From DAISJD01 sp036821645 (GTDB lineage Bacteria > Pseudomonadota > Alphaproteobacteria > ATCC43930 > CGMCC-115725): a DNA stretch of 32,949 bases. The stretch spans positions 1 to 32,949 of the forward strand of contig DAISJD010000025.1 in NCBI GenBank assembly GCA_036821645.1. The letters run 5' to 3'. The notes under the pieces were generated by a model, which was given only the letters and a program-made list of their open reading frames with translations, was not told the origin of the DNA and did not search any database. Within the stretch, counting starts at the first letter, position 1, and each line of letters begins with the position of its first letter. The position numbers were made by a program, and so were the translations under genes. Positions 24,584-32,211 of the stretch are shown piece after piece.

Positions 24584-25279
24584 ATGTCAGTCTTTATGCG
24601 CCATCGTGTTGCAGCCGTCTCGGCTTTGGCTTTCTTATCGCTGGTTTCTTCAGCCGGTGCTGCGGGGCCGACGGCACCCGGTGTGGCGTCGGGTGTTGTG
24701 CCGACGACCGCTGTCCCAGCGCCGATGATCATGATCGTCGATACAAATTCTGTGATTGAACGCTCGAAAGTTTTCAAGTCCGTTCAAGTGCAGTTGGATG
24801 CGGCCCGGCAGTCGATCCAAAAAGATACCCAGAAGCGTGAAGAAGAGGTTCAGGCAAGCAATCTCGAACTTCAAAAGCAGCAGAGCAGTTTGGCCCCGGA
24901 TGTTCTGAACGAAAAGGCCCGGGCTTTGCAAAAACGCGTAGCGGATTCACGCCGTGAATTCGAGATTCGTGGCAAGGTCTTCGATCAGGGTAGCGGTGAA
25001 GCCATCGATAAGATCAAGCAGGCCGTTCTGGATATTATTACGCAATTGGCCGAAGAGCGTAAGGCTAACCTCGTTGTGACGAAGGGGGCGCTGATTCTAT
25101 CCGATCCCGCCTATGAAACGACGGATGAGGTTTTGAAGCGTCTCGACCAGAAGATCACGACTTTGACTGTGAATTTCCCCAAAGTTCCGTTGGATGCCGG
25201 TGCCGATGCGCCAGCCGTGCCGATCAAGAAGGCTGCCGATCCGGCTGCCGCGACGCCAGCACAACCGAAGAAGAAGTAG
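24584..25279 (+). CDS. ompH: OmpH/Skp-family periplasmic chaperone
   Basis: Periplasmic chaperone that holds unfolded outer-membrane proteins on the way to BamA. The 231 residues have a signal peptide (hydrophobic VSALAFLSLVSSAGAAG, cleavage near 27), an Ala/Pro/Val-rich spacer, the family's short beta segment IMIVDTNSVIERSKVFKSV, and long charged coiled-coil helices (about 70-150, e.g. DTQKREEEVQASNLELQKQ) that form the tentacles. It closes with a second beta part LVVTKGALILSDPAYETTDEVL and an Ala/Pro/Lys tail longer than in E. coli Skp (161 residues). The ATG at 24584 directly follows the bamA stop; an in-frame ATG at 24596 is an alternative. Confidence 0.93.
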   Translation: MSVFMRHRVAAVSALAFLSLVSSAGAAGPTAPGVASGVVPTTAVPAPMIMIVDTNSVIERSKVFKSVQVQLDAARQSIQKDTQKREEEVQASNLELQKQQSSLAPDVLNEKARALQKRVADSRREFEIRGKVFDQGSGEAIDKIKQAVLDIITQLAEERKANLVVTKGALILSDPAYETTDEVLKRLDQKITTLTVNFPKVPLDAGADAPAVPIKKAADPAAATPAQPKKK

Positions 25280-25281
25280 CA

Positions 25282-26307
25282 ATGTCCGATCCCCGGTTTT
25301 TTCAGGTTGCAGGCCCGTTTACAGTTGCGGTTCTTGCTGATTTGACCGGGGCGGAATGCGACCCTGTTTGTGATCCTGATTATCTCCTCACCGATGTGGC
25401 GCCGCTGGAAACGGCGGGGCCACGGGATCTTGCGTTCCTAGCGAATACCCGTTACGTCGAGTCTTTTGCGCGATCCAAGGCGGGAGCTTGTTTCGTTCAA
25501 CCGCGCTTTAAAGATCTTGCACCGCCGACGATGATCGTGCTTGCGACCGAAAATCCGTATTTAGCTTATGCCCGGGCGGCACGGATTTTTTACCCGGAAA
25601 CGCCGTCGACTGGGGTGATCGCCGCAAGCGCTGTCGTCGATGAAACGGTGCTACTTGGTCCCGATGTCTCGATCGGTCATCATACGGTGATTGGCGCCAG
25701 GGTTGAGATTGGTGCCCGGACACAAATTGGTGCCAATAGTGTGATCGAAGCTGGTGTCGTCATCGGTGCAGATTGCAAGATCGGTCCGAATGTAACGATC
25801 AGCCATTGTTTGATGGGCGATCGTGTGACCGTTTATCCCGGCGCCCGGATTGGACAGGATGGGTTTGGGTTTGTGCCGGAACGAACGGGGTTTGTCAAAA
25901 TACCCCAAAATGGCCGCGTCATTATTGGTGATCGCGTCGAAGTCGGGGCCAATGCGACCATCGATCGGGGTGCTGGTCCCGATACGGTGATTGGTGCCGG
26001 CACGATGATCGATAATCTGGTTCAGATTGGTCATAATGTGGTTCTTGGTAAAAACTGTGTGCTCGTGTCCCAGACGGGAATTTCGGGGAGTACGAAGCTA
26101 GGTGATTATGTGATGACAGGCGGGCAGGCCGGTCTTTCCGGGCATCTTTCGATCGGCACCGGGGCGCGCATCGCGGCGCAAGCCGGTGTCACGCGTGATG
26201 TCGAAGCCGGTGTGCTGGTCGGTGGGTATCCGGCCGTTCCCATGACGCAATGGCAGCGTCAAGTTGTTATGATGCAGAGACTTGTAAATAAAAAGAAGGA
26301 CTCGTGA
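25282..26307 (+). CDS. lpxD: UDP-3-O-acylglucosamine N-acyltransferase
   Basis: Third step of lipid A synthesis: transfers a 3-hydroxyacyl chain from ACP to the amino group of UDP-3-O-acylglucosamine. The 341 residues equal the E. coli length. The N-terminal uridine-binding domain (about 1-110) is followed by left-handed beta-helix hexapeptide repeats (about 112-310), and the catalytic histidine is H251 in DNLVQIGHNV (E. coli H239). A C-terminal helix pair ends WQRQVVMMQRLVNKKKD. The start is two bases after the ompH stop. Its stop overlaps a GTG that could start fabZ, though the ATG at 26310 is preferred. Confidence 0.97.
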   Translation: MSDPRFFQVAGPFTVAVLADLTGAECDPVCDPDYLLTDVAPLETAGPRDLAFLANTRYVESFARSKAGACFVQPRFKDLAPPTMIVLATENPYLAYARAARIFYPETPSTGVIAASAVVDETVLLGPDVSIGHHTVIGARVEIGARTQIGANSVIEAGVVIGADCKIGPNVTISHCLMGDRVTVYPGARIGQDGFGFVPERTGFVKIPQNGRVIIGDRVEVGANATIDRGAGPDTVIGAGTMIDNLVQIGHNVVLGKNCVLVSQTGISGSTKLGDYVMTGGQAGLSGHLSIGTGARIAAQAGVTRDVEAGVLVGGYPAVPMTQWQRQVVMMQRLVNKKKDS

Positions 26308-26309
26308 GG

Positions 26310-26780
26310 ATGAACGCTGTTGAGCAGCAAGGATCAGTGACCGAGCTGGATATTACCGAGATTATGGCATTGCTGCCGCATCGTTACCCGTTTTTGATGA
26401 TTGAACGGTTGATCAATATCGTTCCGAACGATAGTGCTACGGGTATTAAGAACGTCTCCGTGAATGAGCCTCATTTTCAGGGACATTTTCCCGACCATCC
26501 GATTATGCCCGGTGTCTTGATCATTGAGGCGATGGCACAAAGTGCCGCCTGCCTTGTTGCGCACAGTGTCGGTCTTGAAGGGGTCAAGGCAAAGTCTGTG
26601 TATTTCATGAGCGTGGAAGAAGCACGGTTTCGCAAACCCGTCGTTCCGGGCGATCAATTGTTGCTGCACGTCAAAAAGCAGCGGCGGCGGGGACCCGTTT
26701 GGCGGTTCAGCGCCGAAGCCGTGGTGAATGGCGTTTTGATGGCGGAAGCAACTTACACCGCCATGATTGCAGATTCTTAA
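26310..26780 (+). CDS. fabZ: 3-hydroxyacyl-ACP dehydratase FabZ
   Basis: Dehydrates 3-hydroxyacyl-ACP in fatty-acid elongation, competing with LpxA and LpxD for the same ACP substrate; hence its place between the two. The ATG at 26310 with AGAAGGA (26294-26300) 9 bases ahead gives 156 residues; the GTG at 26304 is too near that site. Hot-dog fold with PHRYPFLMIER (24-33), the catalytic His in QGHFPDHPIMPG (H59) and E73 in IIEAMAQ. lpxA starts 10 bases after the stop. Confidence 0.97.
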   Translation: MNAVEQQGSVTELDITEIMALLPHRYPFLMIERLINIVPNDSATGIKNVSVNEPHFQGHFPDHPIMPGVLIIEAMAQSAACLVAHSVGLEGVKAKSVYFMSVEEARFRKPVVPGDQLLLHVKKQRRRGPVWRFSAEAVVNGVLMAEATYTAMIADS

Positions 26781-26790
26781 AGATCGACCG

Positions 26791-27591
26791 ATGGCGGATA
26801 TTCACCCCTCAGCAAGCGTCGATCCGTCCGCATCCATAGCCGATGGTGCGACCGTCGGCCCTTTTTGCCTTGTTGGCCCCGATGTCGTTTTGGGGCCAGA
26901 TGTCACACTCATCTCCCATGTGGTGGTGGTCGGTCGGACGGAAATCGGTGCTAGAACCCGTATTTTTCCCTTTGCATCGATCGGCCATGAACCGCAGGAC
27001 AAGAAATATGCGGGTGAGCCGTCGCGCCTCGTGATCGGCCAAGACAATGTGATCCGTGAAGGGGTGACGATAAATCCGGGTACTGCCGGTGGTGGTATGA
27101 TCACAACGGTTGGGGATCGAGGGTTGTTTATGGCCGGTGTCCATATCGGTCATGATTGTACCGTCGGCAATGATGTGATCATGGCCAATAATGCGACGCT
27201 GGCCGGGCATGTCACCTTGGGCGATTTTGCCGGGATCGGCGGTCTTTCGGCAATTCACCAATTTTGTCGCGTCGGTCATCATGCTTTTGTCGGTGGGATG
27301 ACTGGGGTTGAACGGGATGTGATTCCCTATAGCATGGCGATCGGCGATCGGGCACGTCTCATCGGACTCAATCTGCGCGGTCTACAAAGGCGCGGTTTTC
27401 CCAAGGAGGAAATCCAAGCCTTGCGCAGTGCCTATCGTATGTTGTTTGCCCCAGAAGGCACCTTGCAGGAGCGGTTGGACGACGTGGTCGGTCATTTCGG
27501 TGCCATCAAGCCGATTATGGAAATCGTCGATTTCATCAGGGCCGATTCCAGCCGTGCCATCGTCCAGCCAGAAGTAGGGCATGTCGGCTAA
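26791..27591 (+). CDS. lpxA: UDP-N-acetylglucosamine acyltransferase
   Basis: First step of lipid A synthesis: puts a 3-hydroxyacyl chain on O-3 of UDP-GlcNAc. The ATG at 26791 gives MADIHPSASVDPSA and 266 residues (E. coli 262); a TTG at 26767 in fabZ would add eight residues without family support. Left-handed beta-helix hexapeptide repeats cover about 5-190, the catalytic histidine is H121 in VHIGHDCTVG, and IHQFCRVGHHAFVGG (about 155-169) is the conserved family loop. The C-terminal helical domain follows. It overlaps lpxI by 11 bases. Confidence 0.97.
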   Translation: MADIHPSASVDPSASIADGATVGPFCLVGPDVVLGPDVTLISHVVVVGRTEIGARTRIFPFASIGHEPQDKKYAGEPSRLVIGQDNVIREGVTINPGTAGGGMITTVGDRGLFMAGVHIGHDCTVGNDVIMANNATLAGHVTLGDFAGIGGLSAIHQFCRVGHHAFVGGMTGVERDVIPYSMAIGDRARLIGLNLRGLQRRGFPKEEIQALRSAYRMLFAPEGTLQERLDDVVGHFGAIKPIMEIVDFIRADSSRAIVQPEVGHVG

Positions 27592-28420
27592 GCTTGGGAT
27601 TCTGGCTGGCGGCGGTGCCTTGCCGCGGCATGTTGCTGCCCATTGTCAAAAGGTTGGTCGGCCTTTTTTTATCATTGCCTTTGAGGGGGAGACCGACCCT
27701 GAAACGGTGCAAGGGGTCGATCATGTCTGGCTTCGGTTGGGGGCGGCCGGACAAATCATCGATCACTTGAAACGAGCTAACATCCGCGAGTTGGTCATGG
27801 CGGGAGGCATAAAGCGGCCGAGCCTCAGCAGCTTGCGTCCCGATTGGCGGGCGGCCCGTCTTTTTGCCCGGATCGGTTTGCGTGCCCTTGGGGATGATGG
27901 GCTGCTGCGGGCGGTGATTAGGGAACTCGAGGATGAAGGATTTACCCTGATCCCCCTTAACGCCGTCTTGCCCCGCTCATTCGCCCCCGAAGGTCAATTC
28001 GGCAGCCATCCGATCGATGTACAAGCCAGAGCCGATATCGATCATGGATTGATGATTCTGAGCCGCATCAGTGCCCTGGATATCGGTCAGGCCGTCGTCA
28101 TCCAACAGGGATTGGTGTTGGGCGTCGAGGCCATTGAGGGGACCGATCAATTGATCGATCGCAGTGCCGATTTGCGCCGTCCCGGACCCGCCCCGATCTT
28201 GGTGAAGACCCGCAAGATTGCCCAAGATCAGCGAGCCGATTTGCCGACGATCGGCCCACGCACGATCGAACGGGCAGCGAGGGCTGGGTTGCGCGGAATT
28301 GCGATTGAATGCGGTGGTACCTTGATTCTTGATTATGATACGGTCGTGGCGCGGGCCGATCACTATGGTTTGTTCTTGATTGGCTGCACGCTGCGGCCTG
28401 AGACGGAAACAGAGGCATGA
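27581..28420 (+). CDS. lpxI: UDP-2,3-diacylglucosamine hydrolase LpxI
   Basis: Cleaves UDP-2,3-diacylglucosamine to lipid X and UMP. LpxI (formerly DUF1009) replaces LpxH in alphaproteobacteria and attacks the alpha rather than beta phosphorus. The 279 residues start KLGILAGGGALPRHVA and include MAGGIKRP (73-80) and the C-terminal catalytic domain with DLPTIGPRTIE from D220, which lies where the key aspartate of Caulobacter LpxI is found. It starts inside lpxA and its stop overlaps lpxB in ATGA, so lpxA-lpxI-lpxB are translationally coupled. Confidence 0.96.
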   Translation: MSAKLGILAGGGALPRHVAAHCQKVGRPFFIIAFEGETDPETVQGVDHVWLRLGAAGQIIDHLKRANIRELVMAGGIKRPSLSSLRPDWRAARLFARIGLRALGDDGLLRAVIRELEDEGFTLIPLNAVLPRSFAPEGQFGSHPIDVQARADIDHGLMILSRISALDIGQAVVIQQGLVLGVEAIEGTDQLIDRSADLRRPGPAPILVKTRKIAQDQRADLPTIGPRTIERAARAGLRGIAIECGGTLILDYDTVVARADHYGLFLIGCTLRPETETEA

Positions 28421-29610
28421 ATGAGCGCCTTTTTTATGTAATCGCAGGTGAGCCATCCGGCGATGCGCTGGGCGCCCGCCTGATGCAGGCGTTGCGTCGG
28501 CGATCGGGAGACCGGGTTCGTTTTTCCGGCATCGGCGGCCCGCTGATGGAAGCCGAGGGCTTGGTGAGCCTGTTGCCGATCAAAGAACTGGCGATCATGG
28601 GGATGTTGGAGGTTTTGCCGGCAGCGCGCCGTTTGTTGCGCCGGGTGCGTGAGACGGTCGATCAGATCGAAGCGCAGAAACCGACCGCCATCATCACGAT
28701 CGATAGTTCGGGTTTTTGCTTCAGAGTGGCCGAACGGCTGCGCAAGCGCGGTACGGCACCGCTGATCGTGCATTATGTGGCACCGATGGTATGGGCGTGG
28801 CGTGCCCATCGCGCTGTGTCGGCGGCGAAAGCCGCCGATCATCTTCTGACCCTGCTGCCGTTTGAACCGCCCTATTTTGAGGCGGTTGGGTTGCCCGCGA
28901 CCTATGTCGGGCATCCGGTTGTCGAATCCGGTGCCGATCGCGGGGACGGGGCGGCCTTTCGGGTGCGGCACGGGCTTGGCGAGACGACGCCGATCCTCGC
29001 CGTCCTGCCGGGGAGTAGACGCGGCGAAGTGCGCCGGTTGCTGCCGGTTTTTCATGAAACCGTCGACCGGTTGGTGCGGGAAATACCGGATTTGCGCCTT
29101 GTCGTGCCGACGGTTGAGACTGTATCGGCCCAAGTGCAGGCGGCCGTTGCCGCGTGGCCCGGCCGACCCATTCTCGTCCAGGGTACGACGGAAAAATATG
29201 ATGCGTTTACCGCTAGTACGGCGGCCTTGGCGGCATCGGGCACCGTTGCGTTGGAATTGGCGATGGCACGGGTACCGATGGTCATCGGTTACAAGATTTG
29301 GGGCCCGACCGCCTGGAGTTTGCGGCGTGTGATCAAGGTGCCGTCGGTGACGTTGATCAATTTACTGTTGAAACGTCAACTCGTCCCGGAATGCCTGCAG
29401 CAGGATTGCACGCCGGATCGCCTTGCCGAAGAGGTCGGGCGGTTACTGCGAGACCCGGATGCCCGTGCGGCGCAGCGTGCCGGTTTTGATCAGGCTTTGC
29501 GTGCAATCGGTCTGGGCGACGATTGGCCCAGTTTGAAGGCGGCAGACACGATCCTGCGCCTCGTGGCGGAACGGGGTGATCGCCTAATGGGGTGGCGGTA
29601 TAAGAGATAA
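28417..29610 (+). CDS. lpxB: Lipid-A-disaccharide synthase
   Basis: GT19 glycosyltransferase that joins lipid X to UDP-2,3-diacylglucosamine, giving the lipid A disaccharide at the inner face of the inner membrane. The 397 residues begin YVIAGEPSGDALGARL (GEPSGD 11-16) and have the paired Rossmann domains with ITIDSSGFCFRVA, VAPMVWAWRAHR and LPGSRRGEV, then ASGTVALELAMARVPMVIGYK in the donor domain (as ALELAMARVPMVIGYK). It overlaps lpxI by four bases and is the last gene of the envelope group. No clear intrinsic terminator follows; the next 70 bases are AT-rich. Confidence 0.97.
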   Translation: MNERLFYVIAGEPSGDALGARLMQALRRRSGDRVRFSGIGGPLMEAEGLVSLLPIKELAIMGMLEVLPAARRLLRRVRETVDQIEAQKPTAIITIDSSGFCFRVAERLRKRGTAPLIVHYVAPMVWAWRAHRAVSAAKAADHLLTLLPFEPPYFEAVGLPATYVGHPVVESGADRGDGAAFRVRHGLGETTPILAVLPGSRRGEVRRLLPVFHETVDRLVREIPDLRLVVPTVETVSAQVQAAVAAWPGRPILVQGTTEKYDAFTASTAALAASGTVALELAMARVPMVIGYKIWGPTAWSLRRVIKVPSVTLINLLLKRQLVPECLQQDCTPDRLAEEVGRLLRDPDARAAQRAGFDQALRAIGLGDDWPSLKAADTILRLVAERGDRLMGWRYKR

Positions 29611-29680
29611 CGCGCAAACGATCGGCGGCATCTTGATTGCGGCCTTTGGTGTGCTGATTTATATAAATAATTATAATGGG

Positions 29681-30019
29681 TTAGAGAGTTTTCTCCTCAA
29701 AGGGAAGCCAACCGCTCGGATGGTCGATTTCGACGACCCAGAGATCGGGGTCGCGCGCGCTGGCACGGTCGAGATAGGCATCGGCATCGGTTTCGCAGAC
29801 GGGGGCAGGGCCCATCGGGCGTAGCCAGATGAGACCGCCCGCCGCGTTCCGGGATTCGGTGAACAAGGTCACAGAATCCCGATTTTGAAACAGTTTCAGG
29901 ATGATAGCCCCCGCATCCGCGTCGCCGCGCCGCACGATGGTGGCGGCGATCCCGGCGATGGCGGCCTGTTTCACCCAAGCCTGAACGCGCAAGGCGGATT
30001 TTAAGCGGATCTCTGACAT
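29681..30019 (-). CDS. DUF1491 family protein
   Basis: A small protein of 112 residues of unknown function, restricted mainly to alphaproteobacteria. It fits DUF1491 by its pattern: an N-terminal helix (MSEIRLKSALRVQAWVKQA), TIVRRGDADAGAIILKL, a variable beta region, then PDLWVVEIDHPSG near the end. No signal peptide or membrane segment is visible, so a cytoplasmic location is likely. It converges on lpxB (70 bases apart) and diverges from the gene at 30173. The ribosome site is weak. The family assignment rests on recalled pattern, not a search. Confidence 0.7.
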   Translation of the reverse strand: MSEIRLKSALRVQAWVKQAAIAGIAATIVRRGDADAGAIILKLFQNRDSVTLFTESRNAAGGLIWLRPMGPAPVCETDADAYLDRASARDPDLWVVEIDHPSGWLPFEEKTL

Positions 30020-30172
30020 CGGAGATTTCTCGTCTGGTGGGGGAATTTTAGCCTCTGATCGGGTGAATCCGTCTCGTTATGCGTAAAACATTAACGAAAC
30101 TACCGACACGATAGGCGTTGAGCATGCGTGCCGGAAAGGGGCCACCCATTATGACAGAGAGACGAAGCCGGG

Positions 30173-31381
30173 ATGGTTGAATTTTATCATGGCAGACGTT
30201 TGCGCTATGAAATTCAAGTCCAGATGGATGGCCGTTGGCAAATTGCCCAGATTATTGACGATGAGCGCGATCGACTGGGGCGTCCGTTCGATCGGCTGGA
30301 TTTGGAACGGTTGGAGGTCAGCGTTGTCGCCGATGCCGAGAAGGCCTTTGCCAAGCCCGGTGTGACCGGCGTGCGCGTCGTGCGCGAGCGGCTTGCCCCC
30401 GATGGGGATGCATGGCGTAGCGAGGAGATTTTAAATCGTCTCCAGCCGCCACCCACGCAAGAGGCATCTTTCGTCGTCCAGCCGTACTCCGGCGACATCC
30501 CCATATGCAATACGTTCGCGGCGGTTTTCGAGCGGCCAGCCGTGGCTGCTATGGGCGGTATGCTGCGCGGGATTTTGGATCGGTGGGCTGTCACGCCCTA
30601 TGAACTCATGACGCTTGAGACGGGGTCGGCCCGGTTCGAGCAGGTGGCCCCATCGATCTATGCGGCCATCGGCCTCATCGCCCGTCAGCAGGCGGATCTA
30701 TTCGGTGGCGACGCGCGCCAGCGCAGTCACTTTCTGCATCAGGTCTTGGATGAATTGCGGCGGCGCGCGCGGGCGTCGGGTGCGGTTCCTGCCTTGTCGC
30801 TCGATGGGGGGGTGGATGCGCTGTTGCATGTCGTGCGCCGGGAAGTGGCGGCGGATGATCGGGTGTTTGCGATTTGGCGCACCCTGTCGCTTTATTTGCG
30901 GGCCACGCGCGGCTATGCCGGGCGGCTTCAGGGATTGTTGGCGTTGAATGCTTATGAACAATCGGTTGAGGCGGTTGATTTGTTGGATGCGGCGGTCGCT
31001 AGCCTGTTCGATGCGCCGGATTTCTTGCGCGATTTGGTCGGGCCGCAGCGATCCTTGTTGGCGGCCAGCATGGCACTGGCCGACTTAGCCGAAGGGGGGG
31101 GCATTCAGGGTTCGGCACTGCCGGATTTGGTCGATGGCCTCAGAGATCCGATCCGTCAGGGGCGTTGGACCTGTGCATCTGGTGCCATTTGGACCCGGTG
31201 CCTGCGGGCCCTGTCCCGTCCCGCCCCGTTGCAGCATGAGGGGACGATGGCGGAATGGCAGGCGGTGAAGACGCTGAGAATGGCGTGGTTGCCGCGTGTG
31301 CCCCCCGATCAACAATTGGCGGCGCAGGCCATGCTGAGCGATCGGGAAAACCGGCTGCGGCAAGAGCATGTTGGCGGCTAA
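30173..31381 (+). CDS. Unrecognised 402-residue protein
   Basis: No named family recognised. The N-terminal about 90 residues (FYHGRRLRYEIQVQMDGRW, then VVADAEKAFAKPGVTGVRVVRERL) look like a compact alpha/beta module; residues about 95-400 are mostly helical, Ala/Leu/Arg-rich, soluble, with no signal peptide or membrane helix and no obvious catalytic motif. ATG at 30173 is chosen because the N-terminus reads as structured from the first residues; GCCGGG precedes it but a good ribosome site is lacking. Base use is like the neighbours, so it appears long resident. It converges with the transglycosylase-like gene, with 27 bases between. A guess from the layout would be a regulator or scaffold, but nothing in the sequence proves it. 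Confidence 0.75.
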   Translation: MVEFYHGRRLRYEIQVQMDGRWQIAQIIDDERDRLGRPFDRLDLERLEVSVVADAEKAFAKPGVTGVRVVRERLAPDGDAWRSEEILNRLQPPPTQEASFVVQPYSGDIPICNTFAAVFERPAVAAMGGMLRGILDRWAVTPYELMTLETGSARFEQVAPSIYAAIGLIARQQADLFGGDARQRSHFLHQVLDELRRRARASGAVPALSLDGGVDALLHVVRREVAADDRVFAIWRTLSLYLRATRGYAGRLQGLLALNAYEQSVEAVDLLDAAVASLFDAPDFLRDLVGPQRSLLAASMALADLAEGGGIQGSALPDLVDGLRDPIRQGRWTCASGAIWTRCLRALSRPAPLQHEGTMAEWQAVKTLRMAWLPRVPPDQQLAAQAMLSDRENRLRQEHVGG

Positions 31382-31408
31382 GGCGGTGCCCGTGGCGTTT
31401 GCCGCCCC

Positions 31409-32122
31409 CTAGACGTCCAACTTGCCTTTCGGGGCGCTATGGGTCGGATGGGTGATGGGGTTGGTATAGGCGGCGACCCGGGCCTTGTCGGCGAAATGTT
31501 TGCGCGTTAGGGCCGCCACCGCCTCACCCGCCGTGCGCAAATGGCCGTTTTTATCTTGGAACAGGCTTTTATTGGCCCGATAGGCGGCACCGATCACCGT
31601 ATCGACGGGCGTATCCGGTGCCGATGCGGCGGTTTGCAGCAACTTCGTCGCACCATGGGTGCCGAGCAGGAACGCGATATGGATTTCAGCCTCGTTCGGC
31701 TGGCGATGCAGGGCCTGGGTCAGTTTGGTGCGGTTTTCGTCGAGATATTTGCCGGCGACCTTGGTGGCGAGTTCGACATCGTGGCGCAGATCGAGGATTT
31801 CTTGCAGCTTGCCCGGATCGTCTACATGGGGTTTGCCCTTGGGGTCGAGTTTGATCTGCTGCACGATGTCAGGCTTGACCCCAAGGGCCACCCCGTGTTG
31901 GCGCAACAGCGAAAGCCATGTGTTCTTGACGAATTGAAAGGGCCCGGCGGCCCCGGTGATCGGGTTTTTCAGGTTCGGTTTGAAATTGGTTTCACCCGCA
32001 ACCTGGGTGAGCAGTGTCGCAAAATCTTGGGCGTTGGCGGCACCCGGACTGCGTGCGATGGCCGCGAAACGGTCGAGCATTTTGGCGCTGTCGGCGGAAA
32101 GTGCGATTTTCGGCTGAGACAC
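31409..32122 (-). CDS. Transglycosylase SLT-like protein
   Basis: Resembles lytic transglycosylases of the SLT fold, which cut peptidoglycan between MurNAc and GlcNAc. VAGETNF puts the likely catalytic glutamate at E44, and GAAGPFQFVKNTW (57-69) fits the G-x-x-G/Q-F second motif; a later LGTHGATKLL segment closes the domain. The 237 residues start at a GTG (32122), with GGAG about 10 bases ahead and a stop codon upstream in frame. No signal peptide is seen, which is odd for a peptidoglycan enzyme; export by another route, phage/flagellar-type use or a missed start are possible. It lies 89 bases behind the TonB-like gene on the same strand. Confidence 0.75.
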   Translation of the reverse strand: MSQPKIALSADSAKMLDRFAAIARSPGAANAQDFATLLTQVAGETNFKPNLKNPITGAAGPFQFVKNTWLSLLRQHGVALGVKPDIVQQIKLDPKGKPHVDDPGKLQEILDLRHDVELATKVAGKYLDENRTKLTQALHRQPNEAEIHIAFLLGTHGATKLLQTAASAPDTPVDTVIGAAYRANKSLFQDKNGHLRTAGEAVAALTRKHFADKARVAAYTNPITHPTHSAPKGKLDV

Positions 32123-32211
32123 GGGCGACGGACTCCAAACCGACGCCGCACCGGCACCGGGTCAATCGAGATTGTGGAGCCGGAGTGGTAAAGAAATTGT
32201 TTACTGAGCGC

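Noticed and set aside
29672..29677. TATAAT after lpxB as a promoter
   Set aside because: No -35 at workable distance, and it would point into the 3' end of a convergent gene; AT-rich spacer is the simpler reading.
30151..30180. Nine-codon frame MTERRSRDG overlapping the start at 30173
   Set aside because: Could be a leader peptide, but nothing apart from its position supports this.
31382..31408. GGCGG/CCGCC pairing between convergent genes as a two-way terminator
   Set aside because: Only five pairs with a long loop and no T-runs on either side.
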